This document shows, piece by piece, positions 19,101 to 27,963 of a stretch of 64,000 bases of DNA (the stretch's first letter is position 1; every line of letters starts with the position of its first letter). The notes below the pieces were generated by a model, which saw only the letters and a program-made list of their open reading frames with translations, had not been told where the DNA came from and ran no database searches. Both the position numbers and the translations under genes were made by a program. This DNA is from an uncultured Bacteroidota bacterium (lineage in GTDB: Bacteria > Bacteroidota > Bacteroidia > UKL13-3): positions 1-64,000 of the forward strand of contig CAIVZR010000034.1 in NCBI GenBank assembly GCA_903910445.1, given 5' to 3'.

Positions 19101-19260
19101 AGCGATTGTATTTGGAGATGTTAACGATGTAAATAGCGACGTTCACAAATTGTTTAACAACGAGCGTTCATATCATGTACTTGAAGATATTGGTGTACAA
19201 CCAAGCGTTAAGTATATGGGAAAAGTACGTAACACGTTCGACGAAAAACAAAATTCATAA
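16120..19260 (+). CDS. actB: Alternative complex III subunit ActB, Fe-S/molybdopterin-like protein
   Basis: The 1046-residue product is a fusion of a molybdopterin oxidoreductase-like domain (about 75-720) and a four-cluster ferredoxin domain (about 770-1030). A twin-arginine motif (SSTRRDFLKYFGF, R48-R49) with a following lipobox (AAC68) indicates Tat export and lipidation. Cluster ligands are visible in ACTGCGSCVVACNN, CQHCGHAPCESVCP, CIGTKYCANNCPY and CSFCIQ...CQQTCPSGAI. In known ACIII structures the molybdopterin domain binds no cofactor and the clusters pass electrons from the quinol site toward haem. It sits between actA and actC. Confidence 0.94.
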   Translation: MSNNQYWKGLEELNNSPEFLQRKSNEFMEGIPMNEAFKEETYELSSTRRDFLKYFGFTVSSAAILAACNKAPIRNVIPYTFKPADVVPGVANWYSSTCNACGAGCGTIVKVREGRPVKIEGNPDHKMNNGALCAVGHAELLSLYDKARYEGPLKGTESIAIADLDKEIIKTLDEVNAAGNGIVILSSSINSPSTLASIREFAKKYPTTKHVQYEEFSSYAIIAANEKSFGKAVIPGYRFDRAKVIVSFGADFLGTWISPVQFTHQYTAGRKAVNGMSRHIQFETNLSLTGSNADVRIPITPSQEGVYLLNLYNKIAASTGAPTLAAAAIEGPVNMVENTAKELLANKGKSLVVSGSNDIDVQLLVNAINSALGNVGSTIDLNNYSKQKMSNDAEMEQFVSDLNDGKIGAVIVYGANPSYNYYNAEKFKAGLKKAKLALSLATAHDETAMDCGYVMPDHHSFESWNDHEAMAGQYSLTQPTIHPIFNTRQAQESLLVWASVAKDYYSFIKENWATNVKDLNFNALVEKGFMDSASASVVEDIKPTTKDAVKIAAVISVAPAVEAKADLNTVAANLAKVDADNKGKLQVVLYKKVGVREGRLSNNPWLQELPDPISKVTWDNYVASSIVFASKNNLEDGNLVSLKAGNVATEIAFLRQPGQANNTVSIAVGYGRPRFDKEGVAAEVVGKNVYGMVTFANGSFSYTSYGASIEKAKGSYTLAQTQTHHTLEGRDHYRSTSLSKFTANPKTFQKQVEVISLWEDRDYRGHKWVMAVDLNACTGCGSCVVACNNENNVPVVGRDQVMRGREMHWMRIDRYFTFNEFTQDGSADRYRADFYKDLKVDSNNDGDANEKITEEAFENVSVGFQPMMCQHCGHAPCESVCPVLATTHSGEGLNQMTYNRCIGTKYCANNCPYKVRRFNWYRFNDNDNFDFHFNNDLGKMVINPDVTVRTRGVMEKCSFCIQRIQDAKLLAKRENRGMADGDVKTACQQTCPSGAIVFGDVNDVNSDVHKLFNNERSYHVLEDIGVQPSVKYMGKVRNTFDEKQNS

Positions 19261-19318
19261 TTAAATCAGTAAAGTATAATTATAATATACCACCAGATTA
19301 AAAGTTTAGCATAAAATC

Positions 19319-20689
19319 ATGTACGAATCACCAATAAGAGAACCACTTGTAACCGGCGGAAAAACGTATCACAATATCACTGATGATATTTGCCGACCAA
19401 TTGAGAACAAACCTAGCACACAATGGCGCGTGGGATTTACCATTTCAGCGATTCTAGCAGCCATTGGCGTTTATAGTATTGCATATACCTCCTTCAAAGG
19501 AATCGGGGTATGGGGTATCAATAAAACAGTTGGATGGGCTTGGGATATTACCAACTTCGTTTGGTGGATCGGTATCGGTCACGCGGGTACTTTGATCTCC
19601 GCGATCTTGTTATTATTTCGTCAGAAATGGCGTACCGGTGTAAACCGTTCAGCAGAAGCGATGACCATCTTCGCGGTAGTCTGTGCAGGTTTATTCCCTA
19701 TCTTCCACATGGGTCGTGTATGGTTGGCATACTTTGTATTGCCATTGCCTAATGCATTCGGTTCATTGTGGGTAAACTTTAACTCACCTTTATTATGGGA
19801 CGTATTTGCGATCTCAACATACTTCTCAGTTTCATTACTGTTCTGGTATATCGGTTTAATTCCGGATATCGCAACAGTGCGCGACCGTGCCACCGGAAAG
19901 GCTCGTAAGGTATATGCCTTCTTAGCAGTGGGATGGAATGGAAGTACTCGCAACTGGGCTCGTTACGAATTGGTATGTTTGATTTTAGCTGGTATTTCAA
20001 CTCCTCTGGTATTATCGGTTCACACCATTGTATCCATGGACTTTGCAACCTCGGTAGTACCGGGATGGCATACAACCATCTTCCCTCCATACTTCGTTGC
20101 TGGTGCCATCTTCTCAGGATTTGGAATGGTGCTTACCTTGTTATTGGTAGCACGTAAGGTAATGAACTACGAAAATTATATCACCATCGGTCATATCGAA
20201 GCAATGTGTAAAGTAATCATGCTTACTGGTTCAATGGTTGGTTTGGCTTATATCACAGAGTTCTTCGTGGCATGGTATTCAGGTGTTCAATACGAACAAT
20301 ACGCATTCCTAAATCGTATGACTGGTCCATACTGGTGGGCATACTGGAGTATGATGACGTGTAACGTAATTGCTCCTCAGGTATTCTGGAACAAATGGGC
20401 ACGTACCACTCCATGGTTCGTATTCTTAATAGCAGCAGTAGTAAACGTAGGGATGTGGTTCGAGCGTTTCGTAATTATCGTAACCTCATTACACCGCGAT
20501 TATTTACCGTCAAGCTGGATCGATTACTCACCTACAATTACTGAAATCGGTATTTACGCAGGAACATTCGGTATCTTCTTTACCTTGTATTTCTTATTCA
20601 GTAAATACTTACCAGTTATTGCAATCAGTGAAGTAAAATCGGTAATGCCAGCTCCCGAAAGACATAATAAAGAAGTAGTAGCACATTAA
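19319..20689 (+). CDS. actC: Alternative complex III subunit ActC, NrfD-like quinol-binding protein
   Basis: The 456-residue integral membrane protein has about ten helices (the first near 38-62) and an NrfD/PsrC-type core, with conserved polar/aromatic motifs such as [32 protein letters not shown] and [13 protein letters not shown]. In ACIII this subunit forms the quinol-oxidising site together with ActB. The sister subunit ActF lies downstream. Gene spacing within the operon is short (58 bases from actB, 40 to actD). Confidence 0.93.
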   Translation: MYESPIREPLVTGGKTYHNITDDICRPIENKPSTQWRVGFTISAILAAIGVYSIAYTSFKGIGVWGINKTVGWAWDITNFVWWIGIGHAGTLISAILLLFRQKWRTGVNRSAEAMTIFAVVCAGLFPIFHMGRVWLAYFVLPLPNAFGSLWVNFNSPLLWDVFAISTYFSVSLLFWYIGLIPDIATVRDRATGKARKVYAFLAVGWNGSTRNWARYELVCLILAGISTPLVLSVHTIVSMDFATSVVPGWHTTIFPPYFVAGAIFSGFGMVLTLLLVARKVMNYENYITIGHIEAMCKVIMLTGSMVGLAYITEFFVAWYSGVQYEQYAFLNRMTGPYWWAYWSMMTCNVIAPQVFWNKWARTTPWFVFLIAAVVNVGMWFERFVIIVTSLHRDYLPSSWIDYSPTITEIGIYAGTFGIFFTLYFLFSKYLPVIAISEVKSVMPAPERHNKEVVAH

Positions 20690-20729
20690 TAGAAACCAAT
20701 CTTAAATAATATAATACACCTCATCACCC

Positions 20730-21272
20730 ATGAGAAAAAATAGAAAGTTTATATACGGAGTGTTTAATCATCCAGATGATATTTTGAATGCAGCATATGC
20801 CGTGCGTTCCACCCGCAATCAAATCTTAGATTGTTTTACACCCTTTGCTGTGCACGGTTTAGATCGCGCCATGAATGTAAAACGTTCACGCCTTGGAATC
20901 GTTGCCTTTTGTATGGGACTTACCGGTTTCTTATTAGCAGTAAGTTTACAATACTATACCAACGTATTCGACTGGCCCATGAATATTGGTGGTAAGCCTG
21001 CGCAATTGGCAGTGCCTACTTTCGTGCCAGTATGTTTTGAGTTAACCGTTTTATGTACCGCTTACGGAATGGGTATCACCTTCTTCCTTCGCGCTCGTAC
21101 CATCTTCGGTGTTCGCGAAACAGTATTGGAAGCCCGTCAGTCAGATGACCATTTCATCATGTGCTTCGATATGGAAAACAAGCACTTGAATATTGATGAA
21201 GTGACCAACTTAATGAAACAAAATGGCGCCTTGGATGTTAAGCAAGTAGAGATGATGGCAGGCGTTAAATAA
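20730..21272 (+). CDS. actD: Alternative complex III subunit ActD (DUF3341)
   Basis: The 180-residue protein matches the DUF3341 family. A soluble N-terminus with YGVFNHPDDILNAAYAVR is followed by two membrane helices (about 55-78 and 98-123) and a short cytoplasmic tail. DUF3341 proteins are the ActD structural subunit of ACIII. It stabilises the complex and carries no redox centre. Position between actC and actE is canonical. Confidence 0.92.
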   Translation: MRKNRKFIYGVFNHPDDILNAAYAVRSTRNQILDCFTPFAVHGLDRAMNVKRSRLGIVAFCMGLTGFLLAVSLQYYTNVFDWPMNIGGKPAQLAVPTFVPVCFELTVLCTAYGMGITFFLRARTIFGVRETVLEARQSDDHFIMCFDMENKHLNIDEVTNLMKQNGALDVKQVEMMAGVK

Positions 21273-21329
21273 GTAATAAAAGAAGCGAGAAAAATTATAG
21301 TAGCACAAACAAATCAGCACCTTCAGAAA

Positions 21330-21968
21330 ATGTATAACAAAATTAAAATAGTTGCAGGAATCATAGCATTAACGGTGATAGCGTCGTGTACTCAATCAGG
21401 AGGAAACTTCGCAGGATATGAGTATGCTCCCGATATGTATTATGCCAAAGGCCCTGAAGCCTACCGCATGCTGGAAAAAGATACTGCCAAGAATTTCATG
21501 CATATGTGGACCCCAGTAGATAATACCATTGCACGTGGTAAATTGGATTACTACTTCCCATACAATAACGATACTACAGGATATCGTATGGCAACCAAAG
21601 AAGTAACTTGCCCCGAAAGTATTCCAAGTACTTTGGAAAATATTCAGGAAGGAAAACGTTTATTCGATATCAACTGTATCGTATGCCACGGCCCGAAAGG
21701 ACAAGGTGATGGTAACATTGTGAAGGATGACAAATTCCCACCTCCACCATCGTATACTTCTGATCAAATCAAGAAATTGGCCGATGGAGCTAAATACTTT
21801 AGTATTACTTATGGTAAAAATAACATGGGTGCTTATGGTCCTAATTTATCACCTGCCGAACGTTGGAAAGTGATACACTATGTTAACTATTTAGCACATG
21901 AAGCAGATAGCAATTCAGTTAAATTAGATTTAAAAGAAGAGGGATACCTCGATTTTTACAAAAAATAA
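21330..21968 (+). CDS. actE: Alternative complex III subunit ActE, monohaem cytochrome c lipoprotein
   Basis: The 212-residue product has a signal with lipobox (ALTVIASC20) and one haem site CIVCH near residue 115, with a downstream Met candidate in KNNMGAYGP. It belongs to the class I cytochrome c type used as ActE, which passes electrons from ActA toward soluble cytochrome or an oxidase. It is anchored by lipid on the periplasmic face of the inner membrane. Confidence 0.92.
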   Translation: MYNKIKIVAGIIALTVIASCTQSGGNFAGYEYAPDMYYAKGPEAYRMLEKDTAKNFMHMWTPVDNTIARGKLDYYFPYNNDTTGYRMATKEVTCPESIPSTLENIQEGKRLFDINCIVCHGPKGQGDGNIVKDDKFPPPPSYTSDQIKKLADGAKYFSITYGKNNMGAYGPNLSPAERWKVIHYVNYLAHEADSNSVKLDLKEEGYLDFYKK

Positions 21969-22033
21969 TCGGGTAAATACTCAATTAAGAATACTATTAC
22001 ACCGAAGTTCAATTTCAAAGAAACACAAGATAC

Positions 22034-23392
22034 ATGGCACACGGAAACCACAATATTGAAATAACGAATCAACAATTTGAGTTCACCTCAAAACAAAAAA
22101 TGTTTAGCTACATTCTCATTGTTTTGGGTATCGTTCTCTTAGCTGTTGGTTACTTAACAGGTAAAAACGAATCAACTGCAACACATGCTACGGCTACCGA
22201 ACATGTGGTAACGGCTGAAGCTGCTGCACCTGAGCATGCCGAAGAACACGGCGACCTTAATACCAAGCGTTTATGGGCAAACCTTTTATTGGGTGCTTAT
22301 TATACCTTCTTATTGGGTTGTGGTGGATTGTTCTTCGTTGCAGTAAAAAATGTAGCAAATGCTGGATGGCATGTAGGCTTCATGCGTATCCCTCAAGCCA
22401 TGTCGGCATACCTTCCATTGGGTGCAATATTCCTAGTTTTGATTGGAGGTGTTTGGGGCGTAGGTATTTCTCATTATTACCATTGGTCGTTGCCAGGTGT
22501 TACCGAAAAAGGCAGCGCCAACTATGATAAAATTCTAGCTGGGAAATCAGCTTTCTTAAATGTATGGTTTTATTGTGGAGCACTACCTGTTTTCTTTGCA
22601 ATATGGTACTATATACAAAATCGTTTAAAAGTATGGAGTAACGCAGAAGATAACGACAATCCAAACTTATCAGCTGGTGGCGATATCACCAATACCAAAT
22701 GGTATGATAAAAGTGTTGCTGCTTCTGCATTCTGGATTTTTTTCTTCGGTTTCACTTTCTCAATCACCGCTTGGTTGGTGATCATGAGTATCGATGCACA
22801 CTGGTTCTCAACCATCTTCTCAATTTATAATTTCGCGGTATTATGGGTAAGCACCTTGGCCTCAATTCATTTACTTTTAATCTACCTTAAAGCACAAGGA
22901 TATTTCAAACATGTAAACGATGAGCACAAACACGATTTGGGTAAATTCATGTTTGCATTTACAATCTTCTGGACTTATATCTGGGTATCACAATATTTAT
23001 TGATCTGGTATGCTAACTTATCAGAAGAGGTGGTATACTACAATGCACGTTGGACTAGCCACTACATGCCTTATTTCATCGCGAATCTATTATTGAATTT
23101 CTTGACTCCATTCTTAATTTTAATGACTCGTAATAACAAGCGTAACCCAAATACGGTGATCATTGCTGGTGCGGCCATTTTAATTGGTAAATGGAACGAT
23201 TTATACTTGATGATTATGCCTGGAGTTACTGGCGATTATGGAAGCATCTTCGGAATGATGGAATTTGGTTCTATCTTCCTGTTCTTCGGTATGTTCCTTT
23301 ACGTATTCTTCAATGCCCTTAGCAAAGAGAAATTAGCTCCTGTAAATCATCCATACATCAAAGAAAGTGTATTGCATGATGTAGGTGTTTAA
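22034..23392 (+). CDS. actF: Alternative complex III subunit ActF, NrfD-like membrane protein
   Basis: The 452-residue polytopic protein has about ten helices and a charged, Ala/His/Glu-rich loop near residues 48-75. It is the second NrfD-like subunit of ACIII, paralogous to ActC. Known structures give it a proton-channel role rather than the main quinol site. It is the last gene of the operon. A clear terminator follows at 23412-23439. The cytochrome aa3 subunit genes that often continue ACIII operons are not present. Confidence 0.92.
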   Translation: MAHGNHNIEITNQQFEFTSKQKMFSYILIVLGIVLLAVGYLTGKNESTATHATATEHVVTAEAAAPEHAEEHGDLNTKRLWANLLLGAYYTFLLGCGGLFFVAVKNVANAGWHVGFMRIPQAMSAYLPLGAIFLVLIGGVWGVGISHYYHWSLPGVTEKGSANYDKILAGKSAFLNVWFYCGALPVFFAIWYYIQNRLKVWSNAEDNDNPNLSAGGDITNTKWYDKSVAASAFWIFFFGFTFSITAWLVIMSIDAHWFSTIFSIYNFAVLWVSTLASIHLLLIYLKAQGYFKHVNDEHKHDLGKFMFAFTIFWTYIWVSQYLLIWYANLSEEVVYYNARWTSHYMPYFIANLLLNFLTPFLILMTRNNKRNPNTVIIAGAAILIGKWNDLYLMIMPGVTGDYGSIFGMMEFGSIFLFFGMFLYVFFNALSKEKLAPVNHPYIKESVLHDVGV

Positions 23393-23411
23393 TACGCTCA
23401 TAAAACTTAAA

Positions 23412-23439
23412 AAGCATCTCATTTGAGGTGCTTTTTTTT
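23412..23439 (+). terminator. Terminator of the act operon
   Basis: The stem AAGCATCTC / GAGGTGCTT (one G-U pair) with loop ATTT is followed by eight T. It starts 20 bases after the actF stop. Confidence 0.9.
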
Positions 23440-23516
23440 GAGATAATATTCGTTTCGTTAGTAACTAAGATATTATACAGATTCCCTAAATTGCCTGCAC
23501 AATTGCTGCTCACAAA

Positions 23517-23906
23517 ATGATTGAACAAACCGACTTAGTTGTTACCGAATGGATTTATATCCCACCAACAAATTTCTCTGAAAATGATGTCATTTCATCG
23601 AAGGTAATGTTCGATGTAATGCCAAAGAGGGCAGCCGATAAAAAGGGTATTGCCTGCCGTTTTAGCTATAAATTTTTAAACGGAAACGATACCATCCTCT
23701 TATATATAGCCGAAGATTCGTATGTAATCGACCTCGAAGACCAGGTGGATGAAGCAGAAATTTTGAAGATGGTTAAAAACACCTACTCGAAATTTAATCA
23801 AACCTTTGATATTCGTAAATTAGATACTGTTCTTAGAAACAAAGCATTGATGCCCCTCAACGAATCGGGTGTTGATTTACACGCCATCTATCACCTTTTG
23901 AATTAA
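23517..23906 (+). CDS. Hypothetical cytoplasmic protein
   Basis: A 129-residue soluble protein without signal peptide or membrane segment. It has alternating strand-like stretches (SKVMFDVMPKR, ACRFSYKFLNG, ILLYIAEDSYVIDLED) and an acidic helical C-terminus. I recognise no family. It stands alone between the act terminator and the MccB-like gene. Coding potential is supported by codon use like its neighbours and a clean ATG. The function is unknown. Confidence 0.65.
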   Translation: MIEQTDLVVTEWIYIPPTNFSENDVISSKVMFDVMPKRAADKKGIACRFSYKFLNGNDTILLYIAEDSYVIDLEDQVDEAEILKMVKNTYSKFNQTFDIRKLDTVLRNKALMPLNESGVDLHAIYHLLN

Positions 23907-24023
23907 GCTCCTCAGCTTATTTATTTGAGATTAATTCAACTTCCCTAACTTGAAATATAGCATTTCATTACAATAAAATTTGCAATGAATTCCTGATTTT
24001 GATTTTCTCCAAAAGCCCCTCTT

Positions 24024-24058
24024 TTTGCACCTTTCCTTTGTTTTCCTTCTTATATTTG
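24024..24058 (+). promoter_or_regulatory. Promoter of the acyl-CoA carboxylase gene
   Basis: TTTG at 24024-24027 and TATATTTG at 24051-24058 are 23 bases apart, within the Bacteroidota sigma range. Only four bases separate the minus-7 box from the ATG at 24063, implying a leaderless or nearly leaderless transcript. Confidence 0.6.
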
Positions 24059-24062
24059 CCAC

Positions 24063-25646
24063 ATGATAAATTTCATCGAAGATCTCAACACGAAGTTAGA
24101 TACCATACACCAAGGTGGTGGCGCAAAGGCTGCTGCCAAACAAAAGGAAAAAGGGAAAATGTTGGCTCGTGAACGTGTAGCCTACCTCCTCGATAAAGAC
24201 AAGCCGAGTATTGAAATAGGTTCCTTCGCTGCGTATGAAATGTATGAGAAAGAAAAAGGTTGCCCTGCGGCCGGTGTTATTGTGAAGATTGGATACGTGA
24301 GTGGCAAACAGTGTATTGTTGTAGCCAACGATGCTACAGTGAAGGCAGGCGCTTGGTTTCCGATGACTTGTAAAAAGAATTTACGCGCTCAAGAGATCTC
24401 TATTGAAAATCGATTACCCATCATTTATTTGGTGGATAGCGCAGGCGTTTACTTGCCTTTGCAAGATGAAATTTTCCCTGATAAAGAACATTTCGGTCGC
24501 ATATTTCGTAATAACGCACAAATGAGTAGCCTCGGCATTTCGCAGATTGCTGCCGTAATGGGTAGCTGTGTTGCAGGTGGAGCTTACCTCCCCATCATGA
24601 GCGATGAAGCCATGATTGTAGACAAAACCGGAAGTATCTTCTTAGCCGGCTCCTACCTCGTAAAAGCTGCGATTGGTGAAGATGTAGATAATGAAACTTT
24701 AGGTGGTGCCACCACACATTGCGAAGTGAGTGGGGTAACCGATTATAAGATGCCCAATGATGCAGCATGCCTCGATCGCATTCGCAGCATCATGGATAAA
24801 ATTGGTGATTATGATAAGGCGGGTTTCAATAGAAGCGAAAGTCATTCGCCAAAATTAAATCCCATCGATTTGTTTGATATTGTTACCTCCGATCGTTCGA
24901 AGCAATATGATACCAAAGAAATTATTCATCGCCTAGTCGACAATAGCGAGTTTGATGAATACAAAGAAGAATATGGAAAAACAATAGTATGTGGCTATGC
25001 ACGTATTGATGGATGGGCAGTAGGAATCGTTGCCAACAATAGAAAAGTAGTGAAGAATGGAAAAGGGGAATTGCAAATTGGAGGCGTCATTTATAATGAT
25101 AGCGCCGACAAAGCAACACGCTTCATCTTAAACTGTAATCAGAAAAAAATTCCTTTGGTTTTCGTGCAAGATGTAACAGGGTTTATGGTTGGAAGTAAAA
25201 GTGAAATGGGAGGTATCATTAAAGATGGTGCTAAGATGGTAAATGCTGTTGGAAATTCTGTAGTACCTAAATTCACTATCATTATTGGTAATTCATATGG
25301 GGCAGGTAATTATGCCATGTGTGGCAAAGCCTACGACCCAAGGCTCATTGTGGCCTGGCCTACTGCACAAATCGCCGTAATGGGTGGTGCTCAAGCCGCG
25401 AAAACATTATTGCAAATTCAATTAGCAAATAAAAAAGATACCACCAAAGAAGAGGAAGATGCGTTGTTGGCCGAGATCAATGCACGTTACCTAAAACAAA
25501 CCACTGCCTACTATGCAGCGGCTCGCTTGTGGGTAGATGAAATTATTAATCCATTGGAAACACGCACCTGGATTAGCATGGGTATTGAAGCAGCCAATCA
25601 TGCGCCGATAACACGTCCGTTTAATGTGGGTGTAATTCAAACCTAA
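24063..25646 (+). CDS. Acyl-CoA carboxylase carboxyltransferase subunit, MccB-like
   Basis: The 527-residue protein has two crotonase-fold carboxyltransferase halves. It transfers CO2 from carboxybiotin to an acyl-CoA. It resembles the 3-methylcrotonyl-CoA carboxylase beta branch: DSAGVYLPLQDEIFPDKEHF, GISQIAAVMGSCVAGGAYLP, LGGATTHCEVSGVTD in the first half, and VTGFMVGSKSEMGGIIKDGA and GNSYGAGNYAMCGKAYDP in the second. The biotin-carrying alpha subunit is not adjacent. Leucine degradation is the likely pathway, but propionyl- or geranyl-CoA specificity cannot be excluded by eye. Confidence 0.87.
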   Translation: MINFIEDLNTKLDTIHQGGGAKAAAKQKEKGKMLARERVAYLLDKDKPSIEIGSFAAYEMYEKEKGCPAAGVIVKIGYVSGKQCIVVANDATVKAGAWFPMTCKKNLRAQEISIENRLPIIYLVDSAGVYLPLQDEIFPDKEHFGRIFRNNAQMSSLGISQIAAVMGSCVAGGAYLPIMSDEAMIVDKTGSIFLAGSYLVKAAIGEDVDNETLGGATTHCEVSGVTDYKMPNDAACLDRIRSIMDKIGDYDKAGFNRSESHSPKLNPIDLFDIVTSDRSKQYDTKEIIHRLVDNSEFDEYKEEYGKTIVCGYARIDGWAVGIVANNRKVVKNGKGELQIGGVIYNDSADKATRFILNCNQKKIPLVFVQDVTGFMVGSKSEMGGIIKDGAKMVNAVGNSVVPKFTIIIGNSYGAGNYAMCGKAYDPRLIVAWPTAQIAVMGGAQAAKTLLQIQLANKKDTTKEEEDALLAEINARYLKQTTAYYAAARLWVDEIINPLETRTWISMGIEAANHAPITRPFNVGVIQT

Positions 25647-25739
25647 GTAATTTCAATTCGTAAGATTTTATTTATTGCATCTTGTTTTTTCCGATTTGTT
25701 CATTTCAAAAACCTAAACTAATATACTTCAATATTCTAC

Positions 25740-26900
25740 ATGCAGCAGCTACACTACCTACAAGCATTTAACTGCCTCATGGAGAAATGTCCCGATACCT
25801 GCTGCTCGCAATGGGGTATTACTGTTACAAATAAAAATAAGGAATACATGCAAGCGCATGCACCCGAATTAATTGATAGCATTGAGCCCTCCGATGATAA
25901 TGAGTTTCAGATGCGGAGGACACATGAAGGCGATTGCATTCATTTATGCGAAGGGCGTTGTAAAGTGCATCAAAAATATGGAGAAGCGATGTTACCCGAT
26001 ATATGTCAATCGTTTCCTAAGAATATCACAGCATACCAAGATGATTTTTTAGTTACTGCGAATTTGGCCTGCCCCGAAAGTTTGCGTCTGGCATTAGAGA
26101 GCACATCCTATACTAATTTTATACAATGGGATAGCATCACCAGGCAACGCACGCCCGAAGTGGTATTTAAGCCACAACTCCCATTCGATGAAATAAAAAT
26201 CAACCCTATCGATTGGTATCATGCAGCCCAGGAATGTATTAATGATGCAGGAACAACGCCCGATGAAATGATATCCATCTTGCTAATGGCATTATACCCA
26301 TTAACTAAGTGGGATGCAGAAAATCATGCATGGCCCGATACCCGCATATTTAAAATTAAATCGGCAGAGAAATTAAGAGCCATGCTCACCAGCGCCACCT
26401 ACCTCAAACAGGAGGAGGAAACCATGAACCTATTACAATTAATTTATGAATTGATTTATGGAAATCGTACGCGCTATTTTTCGATTTTACAAATTGTAGA
26501 TGAAGAGCTGGGAAGCCCTACCGATGAGCCATCTCATGTACATGAAAATTATTTGCGGATAAAAGAATGCTGGGGTCAAAATGAAAAAAGCATGGAGCCA
26601 TTTCTCAAAAATTGGATTCATGCGCGTTTAAGTGTAGTACTTTTTCCACTGGGATTAACGCCTTCCAAGTGGTATCCTGCAATGATTAATATTGCCATAG
26701 AATATTTGGCTGTGAAAACATTTTTATATGCCCGAAACCAACGATTGAATGGTCAATGGACTTTAGATTTATTAGTAGAAACAATACAGCCACTTGCCAA
26801 ACAGTTTCATTTATGCGAACCCATTTCATGCTATGAATTTGGATTGAAACGCGGATGGAATGAGCCATCAAAGATCATTTCATTGGTAATGAATTACTAA
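25740..26900 (+). CDS. FliB-like (lysine N-methylase family) cysteine-rich protein
   Basis: 386 residues with the N-terminal cysteine pattern of the FliB/YkgJ group: C12, C17, C21-C22 followed by SQW, then C66, C70, C74 with H77, C89 and C111 (NLACPE). This set is typical of a metal or Fe-S centre. The family founder methylates lysines of flagellin in Salmonella. This window and phylum give no sign of flagella, so the substrate here is another protein or unknown. The remaining two thirds are helical without a recognised fold. It is a single gene following the MccB-like gene by 93 bases. Confidence 0.75.
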   Translation: MQQLHYLQAFNCLMEKCPDTCCSQWGITVTNKNKEYMQAHAPELIDSIEPSDDNEFQMRRTHEGDCIHLCEGRCKVHQKYGEAMLPDICQSFPKNITAYQDDFLVTANLACPESLRLALESTSYTNFIQWDSITRQRTPEVVFKPQLPFDEIKINPIDWYHAAQECINDAGTTPDEMISILLMALYPLTKWDAENHAWPDTRIFKIKSAEKLRAMLTSATYLKQEEETMNLLQLIYELIYGNRTRYFSILQIVDEELGSPTDEPSHVHENYLRIKECWGQNEKSMEPFLKNWIHARLSVVLFPLGLTPSKWYPAMINIAIEYLAVKTFLYARNQRLNGQWTLDLLVETIQPLAKQFHLCEPISCYEFGLKRGWNEPSKIISLVMNY

Positions 26901-27118
26901 GGGTTTGTTATATAGTACATTTTCGTTTACTGATACTAAATTTTCATTAATCTTCTGAGGATAAATTTATCTAATTATAGGTTTTCAATTGTTGCAGCAT
27001 AAATTGCAGATATTGCAATGCTGAATAATTAGGAAATATTGAGATAATTGGATTGATTCATTGAGTTGGGTCAATATATTATTTACAATCCGAATCCAAT
27101 GATTCATCAATAAGAATA
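26901..27118. other. Short non-coding spacer before the transposase relic
   Basis: AT-rich, with no gene seen. A loose CAGCAT/ATGCTG inverted pair near 26998-27024 is too weak to call. Confidence 0.4.
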
Positions 27119-27690
27119 AAAATAAAAATATATCAAAATAAATATCGCATACCATCTGCGAGGCTTGCCGGATGGGATTATGCCAACAATGCCGACTATT
27201 TCATTACCATTTGCACTAAAAACAGGATTCATTTTTTGGGTGTATCATAAATCATAAAATGGTATTATCCGAAATGGGTAAGACTGCTGAAGCCTATTGG
27301 TATGAAATTCCAAATCAGTTTCCATTTGTGAAATTGGAATCATTTGTAGTTATGCCCAATCATATACATGGAATAATAGTAATAAATAAACCAATTGAAC
27401 GCTGAATACCTGAATTAAAAGATTCGGTTCCGCCTGCCGAAAGTATTTCTATCGGTGGATTTGCCGGAAATAAAAATCCTATGTTAAATGAAAATTTATC
27501 ACGTATTGTCAGATGGTATAAAGGGCGATGCGCCTTCGAAATACACAAATTTCATCAGGAATTTAATTGGCAAACTCGTTTTCATGACCATATTATTAGA
27601 AATGAAACAGAATTCAATCGAATCAGCAATTATATTAAAATGAATCCTAAAAATTGGGGAATTGATAAATTTTCCCAACCTGAAAAATAA
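27119..27690 (+). pseudogene. Broken REP-associated tyrosine transposase (RAYT, IS200-like)
   Basis: Three pieces in two frames together spell a RAYT protein. An N-terminal piece (27143 on: YRIPSARLAGWDYANNADYF then ITICTKNR) ends at a TAA at about 27248. A second piece in another frame (from 27259: MVLSEMGKTAEAYW...VVMPNHIHGII) contains the HUH motif HIH and is cut by a TGA at about 27403. The same frame then continues to 27690 (MLNENLSRIVRWYKGRC...TRFHDHIIRNETEFN...YIKMNPKNW). A frameshift and a nonsense codon make it inactive. There is no clear start codon. Such genes are single-copy relatives that mobilise REP palindromes. Confidence 0.82.
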
Positions 27691-27805
27691 TTTCTACAGA
27701 TCTGAATTAATTAATGGATTGAAACGTTCTGTTGAAATTGAATGGACCGTTGGGATTAAATAGTTCCGACGAAATTGAATCCTTGGTTGGGAAATGATTC
27801 GTCAC

Positions 27806-27851
27806 GTTCGGAATGTAGAGACGCGATTAATCGCGTCTCTACATTCCGAAC
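27806..27851. repeat. 46-bp perfect palindrome (REP-like)
   Basis: Arms 27806-27828 and 27829-27851 are exact reverse complements with no spacer. The core is GTAGAGACGCGATT and its complement. Similar GTAGAGACGCGA-type palindromes are dispersed in many Bacteroidota and cyanobacterial genomes. It lies 115 bases downstream of the RAYT relic, consistent with a REP substrate of that enzyme class. No T-run follows, so it is not read as a terminator. Confidence 0.9.
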
Positions 27852-27948
27852 AACCCGAACCATCATAGATATTCGATATCCCAACAATTTTAAATCCATC
27901 CAATACAAATTATTAAATCCATACCTATTTTTCTGCAAAGTTTTTCAT

Positions 27949-27956
27949 TAAATTCG
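27949..27956 (+). promoter_or_regulatory. Minus-7 element of the vWA-like gene (TAAATTCG)
   Basis: TAAATTCG is the TTCG variant of the minus-7 box and sits seven bases before the ATG at 27964. The same octamer stands before ffh. No good minus-33 element was seen. Confidence 0.45.
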
Positions 27957-27963
27957 CTTCACC

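Noticed and set aside
25740-26900. Calling this gene a flagellin methylase
   Set aside because: No flagellar context exists; only family membership is supported.
27806-27851. 46-bp palindrome as a transcription terminator
   Set aside because: No T-run follows on either strand, there is no loop, and the nearest upstream gene is a broken transposase; a REP unit fits better.
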